From contig JANPBM010000041.1 of NCBI GenBank assembly GCA_031430435.1, forward strand, positions 5,410 to 69,409: a DNA stretch of 64,000 nt, written 5' to 3'. Positions 26,576-34,599 of the stretch are shown here, piece after piece. Made by a program: the position numbers and the translations under genes. The notes beneath the pieces were generated by a model. That model worked only from the letters and a program-made list of their open reading frames with translations, was not told the origin of the DNA and ran no database searches. Origin of the DNA: JANNVK01 sp031430435 (GTDB lineage Bacteria > Acidobacteriota > Blastocatellia > Pyrinomonadales > Pyrinomonadaceae). Position 1 is the first letter of the stretch. Every line of letters begins with the position of its first letter.

Positions 26576-27486
26576 AAGTTTTGGTTACAGGCGCGAGCGG
26601 CTTTTTAGGGCAATCAATTGTCGAAGAATTTTTGTCGAACGGCGTTGAAGTTGTCGGCGCGTCTAAAACTTCGGGGCAACTTCAAGTTGATATTACGGAC
26701 GAAAAAAGTCTTATAAAATTATTTAATTTGAAAGATGTCGATACGGTAATCCATTCCGCAGGTTTGGCGCATCAATTCGGTAAAACTCCGAGAAAGAAAT
26801 TTTTTGAGGTTAATGCAAAGGGAACCGAAAATATCTTAAATCTTTCTAACCGATTGAAAGTAAAACACTTTATCTTAATCAGTTCGGTGGCGGTTTACGG
26901 CGATAATTCAAAATTACAAATTTCTGATGCAGTATTTCAAGAAGAATCCGAGTGTCAACCGGTCGGCGATTATGCTCAAAGTAAGTATGAAGCCGAAACT
27001 ATTGCCGTTAAATTTTGTCGCCGCAATAGTATTAAACTGACAATCCTTCGTCCGGTAACAATTATCGGCAAGGGCGATAAAGGAAACGTATCGCGTCTGA
27101 TAACGTTAATAAAAAATAAGCGATTCTTTTGGGTCGGGAAAGGCGAAAATTTGAAAAGTTTGATCGATAAAAATGATGTGGCTGAAGCCTGTTTTTTAGT
27201 ATTTCAAAATCCGAATTCTGAACTTCAAGTTTTCAATCTGACGGCAAAGCCTTTGAAAATGAACGAGATTGTTGAAACGATTGCGGATGAATCGGGCGTG
27301 AAAATACCGAAAGTTTATGTACCTGAAATGTTTGCAAAGATAATTGCAAAACTCTCCGGTACGATTAAGAAATGGTTGTCCGACGATGTTTTTTCAGGCA
27401 ACAGAATCACCGAAGAGTTGGGATTTACACCGCAGACGGAGATTAAAGAATCTCTCAGAAAGGAAGTAAAAAGCCTTGAAAGTTGA
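26572..27486 (+). CDS. NAD-dependent epimerase/dehydratase family protein
   Basis: 304 residues, an extended SDR. VTGASGFLGQSIVEEF is the NAD site near residue 4. SSVAVYGD near 105 and the catalytic GDYAQSKYEAE (Tyr-x3-Lys) near 137-147 follow, then LRPVTIIGKGDKG. It overlaps the preceding glycosyltransferase by four bases (ATGA). In related O-antigen clusters an SDR at this place, directly before a WbpL-type transferase, reduces a 4-keto-6-deoxy-HexNAc to UDP-QuiNAc or UDP-FucNAc. That assignment is by analogy; the sequence shows only the SDR fold. Confidence 0.78.
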   Translation: MKVLVTGASGFLGQSIVEEFLSNGVEVVGASKTSGQLQVDITDEKSLIKLFNLKDVDTVIHSAGLAHQFGKTPRKKFFEVNAKGTENILNLSNRLKVKHFILISSVAVYGDNSKLQISDAVFQEESECQPVGDYAQSKYEAETIAVKFCRRNSIKLTILRPVTIIGKGDKGNVSRLITLIKNKRFFWVGKGENLKSLIDKNDVAEACFLVFQNPNSELQVFNLTAKPLKMNEIVETIADESGVKIPKVYVPEMFAKIIAKLSGTIKKWLSDDVFSGNRITEELGFTPQTEIKESLRKEVKSLES

Positions 27487-28417
27487 ATTTTTATATTACA
27501 TCTCAGCTTTTATAATCACATATTTCGGCGTTGAGTTTTTTCGGCGTTGGATGTTGAAGCGGCAAATTTTCGATATTCCGAATGAAAGGAGTTCGCACAC
27601 AACACCCACACCGCGCGGCGGAGGAGTTGTTTTTGTTGGCGTAAGTCTTTTATTTTATGTATGTTGGAATCTGAAAACCGGTATTTTGAACCTAGAAAAA
27701 GACGTTTTGAGCTATATTTCGGGAGCAATTCTTTTATCGGTTGTAAGTTGGGTTGATGATTTTAAATCCGTGCCGAGCCTGTTTCGCTTTGCGGTTCATT
27801 TTATTTCGGCGAGTTTGTTGATTCATGGATTCGGTTCATTACAGGCGATATTTTTTCCGTTTGTCGGTGAAACCGGGTTAAGTTATTTTGCCGTACCGCT
27901 GACGCTTCTGTGGATTGTGTGGCTGACAAATGCGTATAATTTTATGGACGGAATCGACGGAATTGCCGCAATTCAAGCAATAACCGCCGGGTTGGGTTGG
28001 TTTCTGCTTGGTTGGAAATTCGATATCCCGTTTACGTCTTTTTTCGGATTGATACTGGCATTGACAAATTTGGCGTTTATTCTCCATAATTGGTCGCCGG
28101 CAAAGATATTTATGGGCGATGTCGGAAGTGCTTTTTTGGGATTTACGTTTGCTTTTTTGCCGCTGTCTGCGGGCAATGAATCACCGCTGCATTCCTCAAA
28201 ATTATTTCTAATCGGCGGGTTGTTTGTCTTGCCTTTTATATTTGACACAATTTTTACATTTACGCGGCGCTTGCTCGGCGGCGAAAAGGTTTGGCAGGCT
28301 CATCGTTCGCATTTATATCAGAGGTTGGTTATCAAAGGTTATACGCACCGAATTGTGGCGATTTTATACGGCGCAACAGCTTTGCTTATTACTGCGCTGA
28401 CGCTGTTTATCTTTTGA
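27476..28417 (+). CDS. Undecaprenyl-phosphate sugar-1-phosphate transferase (WecA/WbpL-like)
   Basis: 313 residues from a TTG at 27476 with AGGAAG upstream. A multi-spanning membrane protein with about ten segments, of the MraY/WecA family. SSHTTPTPRGGGVVF near residue 39-53, WVDDFKS near 90, NAYNFMDGIDGIAA near 148-161 (Mg/substrate Asp), FMGDVGSAFLG near 214-224, and the HRSHLYQRL basic loop near 280 are all present. It starts the repeat unit by putting a HexNAc-1-phosphate on the lipid carrier. It is the last gene of the locus and ends inside the end of the convergent nucleotidyltransferase gene (11-base overlap). Confidence 0.9.
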   Translation: MKVEFLYYISAFIITYFGVEFFRRWMLKRQIFDIPNERSSHTTPTPRGGGVVFVGVSLLFYVCWNLKTGILNLEKDVLSYISGAILLSVVSWVDDFKSVPSLFRFAVHFISASLLIHGFGSLQAIFFPFVGETGLSYFAVPLTLLWIVWLTNAYNFMDGIDGIAAIQAITAGLGWFLLGWKFDIPFTSFFGLILALTNLAFILHNWSPAKIFMGDVGSAFLGFTFAFLPLSAGNESPLHSSKLFLIGGLFVLPFIFDTIFTFTRRLLGGEKVWQAHRSHLYQRLVIKGYTHRIVAILYGATALLITALTLFIF

Positions 28418-29288
28418 ATTTGTTAAAAAAGAGAGTTGAAATACTTGCTTCATTACCTTTTCTCGGCAACATTCGGGCGAACATATCTTTTATTTGGATA
28501 AAAAGCGGCGACGAGTTTTCAAAAGCCGACTCTGTTTCGATAACTGCTTGAATCGCGTTTGGCGGAATTCGTTTTTTAATTTGTTGCAACAGTTTGGTCG
28601 GGTGTTTCCAAACAGAAATTAACGGAGCCAAAGTAATTTCACTTTTCCACTCGTTTTCTAAAGTTCGGTGAATCCAATTCGGAATAAAACCAGGCTGATT
28701 TACTTCGTCGATAAAAGGCACATCGTCGAGTGGCAGTTGCAAATAATGATGCGCAACGGCGATTGCCGTCAAAATCCATTTGCGACGTTTCGGGCTGACA
28801 ATATTCAAACATCTTTCCCAATTAAAATTACTCGGTCGGTTTTTAACGCAATAATAAATATCCCACAGCCTGTCCTTTTTTATTCCGCCGTCGTTCAACC
28901 AATGAACGCAGATGACGCGCAAACTGTCCTCAGGGCAAAGTACTCTGATTTGACTGCCGTTATTCAATTCAATCGATTGAGAATGTTCGTATAAGTCGGT
29001 GTATGCAACGGTTTCGAGATGGCGAAGTTCATTGTGCAGATCAACGTTTATTTTTGTAGTTTTAGAAATTTGCCGAGCGGTGAGATAAGATTCACGGTCG
29101 AAGGCTAAATCGATGTCCATGGCGAGGCGGGAAATATGAGCAGGGAAGTAACGTGAAACCGACCAACCTTTGATTAAAATCGGCTCGATTCCGTTTTTGC
29201 GAAACAGTTTGAAAAGCGTTTTAATTTTTTCTTCCTGTGCGGCTTGATAAATTATGTTCCAACGCAAATCCGGTTCGGTGTTTTCCAT
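28407..29288 (-). CDS. Nucleotidyltransferase-fold protein of the HprK/PqqD cassette (NTP_transf_5-like)
   Basis: 293 residues. The Pol-beta-like core is recognisable in LFRKNGIEPILIKGW near residues 26-40 and RLAMDIDLAFD near 54-64, with the two metal-binding Asp of D-x-D; a later VDLHNEL segment near 81 supplies another acidic strand. This uncharacterised nucleotidyltransferase family regularly accompanies PqqD-type and HprK-like genes in peptide-modification cassettes. Its substrate is unknown. The start codon lies directly at the end of the T-tract of an upstream hairpin and lacks a ribosome site, so expression is probably low or attenuated relative to the preceding gene. Confidence 0.78.
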   Translation of the reverse strand: MENTEPDLRWNIIYQAAQEEKIKTLFKLFRKNGIEPILIKGWSVSRYFPAHISRLAMDIDLAFDRESYLTARQISKTTKINVDLHNELRHLETVAYTDLYEHSQSIELNNGSQIRVLCPEDSLRVICVHWLNDGGIKKDRLWDIYYCVKNRPSNFNWERCLNIVSPKRRKWILTAIAVAHHYLQLPLDDVPFIDEVNQPGFIPNWIHRTLENEWKSEITLAPLISVWKHPTKLLQQIKKRIPPNAIQAVIETESAFENSSPLFIQIKDMFARMLPRKGNEASISTLFFNKFKR

Positions 29289-29323
29289 AAAAAAAAGGTA
29301 TGATTTTGATTAGTCATACCTTT
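29289..29323 (-). terminator. Intrinsic terminator/attenuator between the PqqD-tail gene and the nucleotidyltransferase gene
   Basis: On the minus strand AAAGGTATGA (29323-29314) pairs perfectly with TCATACCTTT (29303-29294) over a 10-base loop, and the eight bases 29296-29289 are all T. The ATG of the nucleotidyltransferase follows immediately (29288). Partial termination here would favour the upstream Cys-rich gene over the downstream enzyme. Confidence 0.8.
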
Positions 29324-29348
29324 CTCCAAATTATGTTTGATTATAAGT

Positions 29349-29831
29349 TTAAGGAACGCAAGTATTCACGGGACACATTGTCGTACCCAAGCACGCAGGT
29401 TGGTTACAGTTGCCGGGGTCTCCCGCGCAAGCGCTGCAAGTGCCGGCTAATGCTGTTGTCGGGGCGATTAAAGACGCGACAATCGGAAGTGCGACAACCG
29501 AGGCAAGCCCGATTCGCTTGACAACCTCACGACGTGACAAACCTGCAATCGGCGACGCAATCGGTTTTGCTTCGAGTAAGTTGTCTTTGCTCAATTGGTC
29601 GATTGCCAACCAAACTAAATCGTCTTGAACCGGAGCGTTAAACTCATTTTCGAGAAGTCCGGCAATATCGGAAACCGAGTTTTTACCGTCACATTTTTTC
29701 CAAACAAAAGCGGCAGTTTGGTTAAGGCAATGGGCTTTATTGGTATTCAAATCATATACCAATACTTCATCGGACATTTCTTGGATTACAAGTCCTTCTG
29801 TGCGAGCTTGTAAATTTGTTGAATTGGACAT
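29349..29831 (-). CDS. PqqD-domain protein with internal Tat-like segment and six-Cys tail (candidate peptide precursor)
   Basis: 160 residues in three parts. Residues 8-95 are a PqqD-like winged helix: TEGLVIQEMSDEVLVYD, LNQTAAFVWKKCDGK, then VSDIAGLLENEF and a closing LL helix. This fold is the RiPP recognition element that holds leader peptides. Residues 99-129 read like a twin-arginine signal: SRREVVK with Arg100-Arg101, a hydrophobic stretch, and a TALA/G cleavage-like end. Residues 130-160 are a small tail with Cys at 132, 135, 142, 147, 153 and 158. A perfect AGGAGG site precedes the ATG. No PQQ genes are nearby. A self-carried precursor is a hypothesis; the domains are clear. Confidence 0.82.
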   Translation of the reverse strand: MSNSTNLQARTEGLVIQEMSDEVLVYDLNTNKAHCLNQTAAFVWKKCDGKNSVSDIAGLLENEFNAPVQDDLVWLAIDQLSKDNLLEAKPIASPIAGLSRREVVKRIGLASVVALPIVASLIAPTTALAGTCSACAGDPGNCNQPACLGTTMCPVNTCVP

Positions 29832-29975
29832 TTTTCCTCCTAGTGTTTAGAAAAAGATTTTATAATTTAATGCTTGTTAGCAGAGAAGTCTTGAAAAATT
29901 AAATCGCAACATCGTTGCAAAATTCAAAATTAAATAAACTTTAGTGATGAAGTATCACACAAATAAACGATTTAA

Positions 29976-30842
29976 TCAAATTTTTTCGAGGTAATTTACG
30001 ATAAGTTTTGCAAATTCTTTTGCTTCGCCTCGATTACCTCTCAGAATGATAGAGGTTTTTGTTAAATTATGCAAGTTTTTGACGACAATATCGGGAAATG
30101 TCCGAACCGGAAAAGTATGTTTCAACAATTCCATGACGGCATTTGCCGGTGTTAATGTCTGCGGATCCCATTTGCCGGCTGTTTTGCTGAATTTGGCGAA
30201 TAAAATAAGTTTGACTTTGACGCGATCGCCGAGTTCCGCTCCGTTTCCGCCTAACTCCTCGACGGTTTTTTCCGTTTGGTCATACTCGCCCGGTTTTCTG
30301 ATCGATAACGTTTTCGGGTAGGGCAGTAATTCGCCGGCATGATTTATAACGGCGTATTCATCGGAAAAATAAGTGGCGCCGAGTTTGGCAAATTCGGCGG
30401 TCAGAGTCGTTTTTCCTTCGTAACTGTTGGCGGGAATGATAATTCCTCTGCCTTTCCAGGCGACTGCTCCGGCGTGGATAAAAACTCCGTAATCGACGGC
30501 AAAGTTTGCGGTCGCGGTGGCAAAAAAGACTTCCAAAGACGGAAAAGTATTACCGTTGCCTCTCTGTTTATTTATTCTTTCACCGTTCCGATAGATAAAA
30601 GTATAATGACTCGGACTTTCGGCAATTATTACCGAATACAGAAAATCATTCGTTTCGGGTGTTTCCGTGATGATTGCAAAAGGAGGCAGAAAAGGCTTAA
30701 TTTTCTCGATAAATCCTTCCGAATCAAAACGCACCGTGATTTTAACGCCGAACGAGGTGAACGAAATATGTTCTTTCCATTGGATTTTGTCGAGTTTTTT
30801 GTTAGGTTTAATTTCTAAGTAAGCGCGAGTCGAGTCAATCAT
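29976..30842 (-). CDS. HPr-kinase-like (HprK-related) protein of the PqqD cassette
   Basis: 288 residues from the ATG at 30842. A longer reading to 31073 would run through the start of tsaB on the other strand and lacks family similarity. The C-terminal half is a HprK-type P-loop kinase fold: FIHAGAVAWKGRGIIIPANSYEGKTTLTAEF near residues 128-158, with GKTT as the phosphate loop, and FSDEYAVI near 167 as the acidic motif. LSIRKPGE and a GDRVKVKLILFAKF strand follow. HprK-like kinases in peptide clusters phosphorylate peptides, for example the C-terminal Ser of some lasso peptides. It heads an apparent operon with the PqqD and nucleotidyltransferase genes, 144 bases apart. Confidence 0.8.
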   Translation of the reverse strand: MIDSTRAYLEIKPNKKLDKIQWKEHISFTSFGVKITVRFDSEGFIEKIKPFLPPFAIITETPETNDFLYSVIIAESPSHYTFIYRNGERINKQRGNGNTFPSLEVFFATATANFAVDYGVFIHAGAVAWKGRGIIIPANSYEGKTTLTAEFAKLGATYFSDEYAVINHAGELLPYPKTLSIRKPGEYDQTEKTVEELGGNGAELGDRVKVKLILFAKFSKTAGKWDPQTLTPANAVMELLKHTFPVRTFPDIVVKNLHNLTKTSIILRGNRGEAKEFAKLIVNYLEKI

Positions 30843-30877
30843 AATATCTGATTCGATAATAAGGCGGTTAATTGTAT

Positions 30878-31498
30878 ATGTCAAAAAAGTATATTTTAGT
30901 TGTTGAAACAATAACAAAATCGGGCAGTCTTTCGTTATTTTCAGACGATTCGGGTCAGATAAAAGAACTTGGTTTTGCGGTTGGCGGAGTCGATACCAAA
31001 CTTTCAAAGGACTTAATCGGGCTAACTTCCGAATTGTTGAACCGTTGTAATCTGAAACTTTCGCAACTTTCAAGTATTACGGTCGCTGACGGTCCCGGCA
31101 GTTTTACGGGGCTGCGAGTCGGATTCTCGTTTGTCAAAGGTTTGGCAAAGGGATTGGATATTTCTTTCCGAGCGTTTTCAATTCTTGATGTCCTGCTGTC
31201 CGAAAGTATTTCGACTAAACCGAGATGTGCGTTTATATCGGTTGGAGGCGGAAAACTCGTATATAAATTATCGGGTCGCAACAGCGTTGAGCATAAGAGT
31301 TTGAGCGAGTTCAGAGCGGAGGCGTTATCGGCAGAGCTTGATTTTATTACGATTCGAGAAACTTATGATCTCGTCACTTCGGAAGGACTCGAAATCGAAT
31401 CGTCTCAAATTATTATTGCGTCTGATAATCTTTCATCTTTGCTGGGAACCTTGTCTCAAAACCTGTCTTCCGGAAATAACTCGATAAATTATGCCTAA
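30878..31498 (+). CDS. tsaB: tRNA t6A synthesis protein TsaB
   Basis: 206 residues from the ATG at 30878, with an AAGGCGG-like site upstream; a TTG two codons earlier is possible. It has the ASKHA fold start YILVVETITKSGSLSLFS and the diagnostic TVADGPGSFTGLRVGFSFVKGLA near residues 64-86. TsaB is the inactive TsaD paralogue that scaffolds the TsaB-TsaD-TsaE complex making N6-threonylcarbamoyladenosine in ANN-decoding tRNAs. The gene is divergent from the HprK-like gene with only 35 bases between starts, and splits the peptide cassette from the PRMT-like gene. Confidence 0.9.
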   Translation: MSKKYILVVETITKSGSLSLFSDDSGQIKELGFAVGGVDTKLSKDLIGLTSELLNRCNLKLSQLSSITVADGPGSFTGLRVGFSFVKGLAKGLDISFRAFSILDVLLSESISTKPRCAFISVGGGKLVYKLSGRNSVEHKSLSEFRAEALSAELDFITIRETYDLVTSEGLEIESSQIIIASDNLSSLLGTLSQNLSSGNNSINYA

Positions 31499-31500
31499 GA

Positions 31501-31536
31501 ACGCAAAACTCTGACTGACGACTCAGAGTTTTGCGT
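31501..31536 (+). terminator. Perfect 14-bp hairpin after tsaB
   Basis: ACGCAAAACTCTGA (31501-31514) pairs perfectly with TCAGAGTTTTGCGT (31523-31536), loop of eight bases, starting two bases after the tsaB stop. No T-run follows, so it may act with Rho or as a 3'-end stabiliser. Confidence 0.65.
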
Positions 31537-31616
31537 CTGATAACAACAACTTTAAACTGACCCGAAATAAATTCCGTGTTAAAACCTAATATCTTTAATG
31601 AAAGATTTCCTGAAAC

Positions 31617-32765
31617 TTAGTTGGTCGAATGCGAAACCACAGCTGAAACACGAGCTAAAGCATCTTCAAAAGACGAAAACTTGTCGGGAAACTTCCCGAA
31701 AACTAAATCTGCAATATCGCCGTTCATTTTCTGCCCGTTGCAGGAATTCAAGATAAACCTATCAATTTCAGCTTCAGCACTTAACTTCGGTACAAAATAC
31801 TCCGAATGTTTTTGTAGATTCAGAGTCGGAATAATTCTTCCCGCAAGAGTTGTTTGCTTAAAACTCTTTCTCAGAACACCACTCGGACTAAAAACGTTTG
31901 TGTTCCAGGAAAAAATATAACTGCCGTTGTCTAAAGTTGCGTTCAGCTCAAATTCGACCAGATCGTTTTTGTCGAGGTGAACAGGTTCGGTAAAAGGGAA
32001 CAACGGTTGCCCGTAGGTTGCATTCGGAGTGTCATTGGAATTATCCACAAAAAAGCCTTCGCCTTGTTCGGCAACAAACCATGCTCGAATGCCGTGAGCA
32101 ATGGATTTTTTAGTTATTTTTAAAAGCACTTTATTTTGGAAGTCCGGCGATTGGATAGTTTTATAGTCAATCTCTGTAAAAACCTGCGGAGCAGAAAGCA
32201 GCTTCTGTTTCTTCCCTTTTATATTCAGTGTTTGACTTGTCAGAAGCCTTCTTGCCGAAGGAATCGAGTATTCGTAAAGAGCTTGAAGATTTTGGTCGAT
32301 AAAACTTTTAAAGGCTTCGGAACACTCTGCAACAGCAAGATAGACAGTTTCTCGACGCGGCATAAAAACGGCATCCTCTTTTAAGAGACGTTTTCCGGCA
32401 TCGATAATTGTCGTTATTCCGGTTTCAAAAAAGGGCAGATTACCGTGCAAATCGCACAAAAGTAAATCAGCCTTTTCTTCGAGTACAATACTATTTGAAT
32501 TTTTCTCGATAAATTCTACTTTATCTTTAAGTCCGTGAGCTTCGATTGCTTCGCGGGCAAATCGGATAACCGGATTAGGTTCGACGGCAATAACCTTTTT
32601 TGCTCCGAACTTACAGGCAAGATAAGTAAAAAAGCCTGTTCCGGAGCCTATTTCCAAGACAATCGTTTCAGACGTTATAAATTTTTTCAGCGCGTCGGCG
32701 ATGTTTTTTGTCCGCTTTTCGTCTTGAATCATTTGGCAATAGCCCGTGAAATCGTAGATGTGCAT
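31617..32765 (-). CDS. PRMT-like class I methyltransferase with a PqqD-like C-terminal domain
   Basis: 382 residues. The N-terminal Rossmann domain has motif I VLEIGSGTGFFTYLACKFGAKKV near residues 35-57, the acidic VEPN of motif post-I near 61, and an LLLCDLHG strand near 103, the arrangement of protein-arginine methyltransferase-like enzymes. A beta-barrel-like region covers about 140-320. The last 55 residues (AEAEIDRFILNSCNGQKMNG, then IADLVFGKFP and EDAL) follow the PqqD pattern of a hydrophobic helix, a DG-like turn and an IA-x2-L helix. A leader-binding domain on a methyltransferase would suit peptide modification. The substrate is unknown. It reads away from the DUF465 gene. Confidence 0.72.
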   Translation of the reverse strand: MHIYDFTGYCQMIQDEKRTKNIADALKKFITSETIVLEIGSGTGFFTYLACKFGAKKVIAVEPNPVIRFAREAIEAHGLKDKVEFIEKNSNSIVLEEKADLLLCDLHGNLPFFETGITTIIDAGKRLLKEDAVFMPRRETVYLAVAECSEAFKSFIDQNLQALYEYSIPSARRLLTSQTLNIKGKKQKLLSAPQVFTEIDYKTIQSPDFQNKVLLKITKKSIAHGIRAWFVAEQGEGFFVDNSNDTPNATYGQPLFPFTEPVHLDKNDLVEFELNATLDNGSYIFSWNTNVFSPSGVLRKSFKQTTLAGRIIPTLNLQKHSEYFVPKLSAEAEIDRFILNSCNGQKMNGDIADLVFGKFPDKFSSFEDALARVSAVVSHSTN

Positions 32766-32850
32766 CAGAATTTATTTTACTATTTTTTAATATGTGTTAA
32801 ATTTTTGTTAAGTTTCTTGAAAAACCGGTAAAAAAAATATAACATAATTT

Positions 32851-32878
32851 CAGTATCGGAGGTTAATGTTCGATACTG
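32851..32878 (+). promoter_or_regulatory. 8-bp inverted repeat upstream of the DUF465 gene
   Basis: CAGTATCG (32851-32858) and CGATACTG (32871-32878) are perfect inverted arms spaced by 12 bases. It lies in the 157-base divergent region between the PRMT-like and DUF465 genes, 44 bases before the latter's ATG. It could be an operator or a leader hairpin. Confidence 0.4.
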
Positions 32879-32922
32879 CCGTTCAATAAAAATTTCATGG
32901 AGCAAAAAGGAGAAAAAACGTT

Positions 32923-33165
32923 ATGGATACAGCACAAATCGATTCGATTCATCGTGAACTTTTCAACAATAATCCTATTTTCAGAGAACTTGTTGAAACA
33001 CATAAAAACTACGAAAGCCGTTTGAATGAGCTAAACGAGCTTCACTATCCCAATAATGACGAACAAACGGAAGAGACCAGCATTAAAAAGAAAAAACTTG
33101 CTCTGAAAGACGAAATCTATTCTATGATTACGAAATACTCTGCCAAAAATGATTCAAATCATTAG
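32923..33165 (+). CDS. DUF465 (YdcH-like) small coiled-coil protein
   Basis: 80 residues, mostly helical and charged. HRELFNNNPIFRELVETHKNYESRL near residues 10-34 and the KKKKLALKDEIYSMI end are the DUF465 pattern; between the halves is an acidic spacer of about 15 residues. AGGAG precedes the ATG. Function of the family is not established. It stands alone between a divergent methyltransferase gene and a strong terminator. Confidence 0.8.
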   Translation: MDTAQIDSIHRELFNNNPIFRELVETHKNYESRLNELNELHYPNNDEQTEETSIKKKKLALKDEIYSMITKYSAKNDSNH

Positions 33166-33197
33166 CACATTATCGGAACAAATTACATATTTTACAG

Positions 33198-33227
33198 AAA
33201 AAGCGTGAAGTAATCCACGCTTTTTTA
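33198..33227. terminator. Intrinsic bidirectional terminator
   Basis: AAAAAGCGTG (33198-33207) pairs with CACGCTTTTT (33216-33225), eight-base loop, followed by T. It ends the DUF465 transcript and overlaps the stop of the convergent propeller gene. Confidence 0.88.
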
Positions 33228-34064
33228 TTTTGCGCTAAAGCAGAGAACTCCGCGATTCGTGCCGAGGTAGAATTTGTTTGTCCTCCCAACCATGTTAGCA
33301 GTAGGATATTCATCGGTTTGTAAGCCTATAAAACCTAATAACTTTCCTTTCTGAATATCGAAGAGTTGCAACTTACTCTCTCCGTAAACAGTTATAATCC
33401 CGACCTTCTCGGAGATGTAATTTGTCCCTAAAACCTTACCTGTAAATCTGTCTTTCCATATTTTATTGCCGTTTTTGGGGTTTAAAAGGTAAAGATAGTT
33501 ATCGTCTGATGACACTAAAATTCCGATTTTATTGATTCCGATATGATTAATTTTTCCGCCGACCTTTGTTTTCCACAGTATCTTATTGCTAATTTTACTG
33601 CTTATAGTATTTTCTGTGACAAATAAGCTATTTTGTGAAGAGTTATAAAGAGGTGCGTTATCAGACGCGGTTTCGTTAGTCGGAGTATTCTCGAAATTCG
33701 ACTCGGTTCTAATCGTTAAACCGGTCTTCAAACTGATTACGGTCAACATCTTCGTATTTTTAACCGAATCGGAAACCGTCGGAACAAAAATCAACCCGTC
33801 TTTAATCAGCGGTTCCGAAACAATCTCGCCGACTGATTCATGTGTCCACAAAACATTTCCGGACTCCGCGTCGAGCAAAGCAGTTTCACCGCCAAGCATT
33901 GAAATTACTAACCCTTCGCTCGATAAAAACGGCTTAAAATCAATCAGTTTCGAGTTTTCAACCCGCCACCGCAACTCTAAATTCGGCACCGTTTGAGCCG
34001 ACTGCGAAAAAGTTTCGAGCGTGCAAATCAAAATTATCAGACATGTCGTAAATTGCTTAAACAT
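33225..34064 (-). CDS. Secreted PQQ-like beta-propeller repeat protein
   Basis: 279 residues with a signal peptide (MFKQFTTCLIILICTLETFSQ). The rest is built of PQQ-type beta-propeller blades, each with an alternating strand pattern ending in A/S-x-D/N-x-x-x-G-x-x-x-W: LLDAESGNVLWTHE near residue 63-76, VISLKTGLTIRTE near 118, and LLNPKNGNKIWKDRF near 192. There is no catalytic PQQ-dehydrogenase signature. BamB-like scaffolding in the periplasm is one possibility; the number of visible blades (about five) is fewer than in BamB. Divergent from ssb. Confidence 0.75.
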   Translation of the reverse strand: MFKQFTTCLIILICTLETFSQSAQTVPNLELRWRVENSKLIDFKPFLSSEGLVISMLGGETALLDAESGNVLWTHESVGEIVSEPLIKDGLIFVPTVSDSVKNTKMLTVISLKTGLTIRTESNFENTPTNETASDNAPLYNSSQNSLFVTENTISSKISNKILWKTKVGGKINHIGINKIGILVSSDDNYLYLLNPKNGNKIWKDRFTGKVLGTNYISEKVGIITVYGESKLQLFDIQKGKLLGFIGLQTDEYPTANMVGRTNKFYLGTNRGVLCFSAK

Positions 34065-34159
34065 TAAAAAAATAAAATCTCTACTTGACCTCGGTTAATT
34101 ATTGAGAATACCATTTGAGAAAGTTTGCTTAAAAATTCAATTATTGGAGATACTCAAAA

Positions 34160-34591
34160 ATGTCATTTAATAAAATAACAATCGTCGGAAACTTGGGTCG
34201 CGATCCTGAACTCCGTTACACGCCGCAAGGCTCGGCAGTCTGCAGTTTTTCAATGGCAACAACTGAAAAACGCCGCGACAAAAACGGTGAAATGGCTGAC
34301 CAAACAACTTGGTTCAAAGTTACACTTTGGGAAAAACGAGCCGAAACAGCCTCGAGATATCTGACCAAAGGAAGCCAAGTTTACATCGAAGGCAGATTAC
34401 GCACCGAAGAATGGACAGACAAAGACGGTAAAACCCGCACGTCACTCGAAGTTTTGGCAACCGAAATGCAATTCATCGGGACTAAAGGCGGCGGTATGCC
34501 CACTTCGACCGGCGGAGACGATTCAACCTTTGACAACGCTCCGATGCCTGTCAACAATGCTCCGGCAGGCGACGACGACATCCCGTTCTAA
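34160..34591 (+). CDS. ssb: Single-stranded DNA-binding protein
   Basis: 143 residues. The OB-fold occupies residues 1-105: FNKITIVGNLGRDPELRYTP, WFKVTLWEKRAE, YIEGRLRTEEW. A Gly/Pro/Asn-rich linker and the acidic tip DDDIPF follow, through which SSB recruits replication and repair enzymes. TTGGAG precedes the ATG by normal distance. It lies in a group with dnaE and mutS-type genome maintenance genes but is its own transcript, convergent with accA. Confidence 0.97.
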   Translation: MSFNKITIVGNLGRDPELRYTPQGSAVCSFSMATTEKRRDKNGEMADQTTWFKVTLWEKRAETASRYLTKGSQVYIEGRLRTEEWTDKDGKTRTSLEVLATEMQFIGTKGGGMPTSTGGDDSTFDNAPMPVNNAPAGDDDIPF

Positions 34592-34599
34592 ACCGGCTT

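Noticed and set aside
29349..29831. PqqD as part of PQQ cofactor synthesis
   Set aside because: There are no pqqA, B, C or E genes in the window, and the protein has a Cys tail unlike true PqqD. The PQQ-like propeller at 33225-34064 is a fold name only.
30843..31073. Longer start for the HprK-like gene
   Set aside because: The extension runs antisense through the tsaB start and shows no family similarity; the ATG at 30842 leaves a normal divergent gap.
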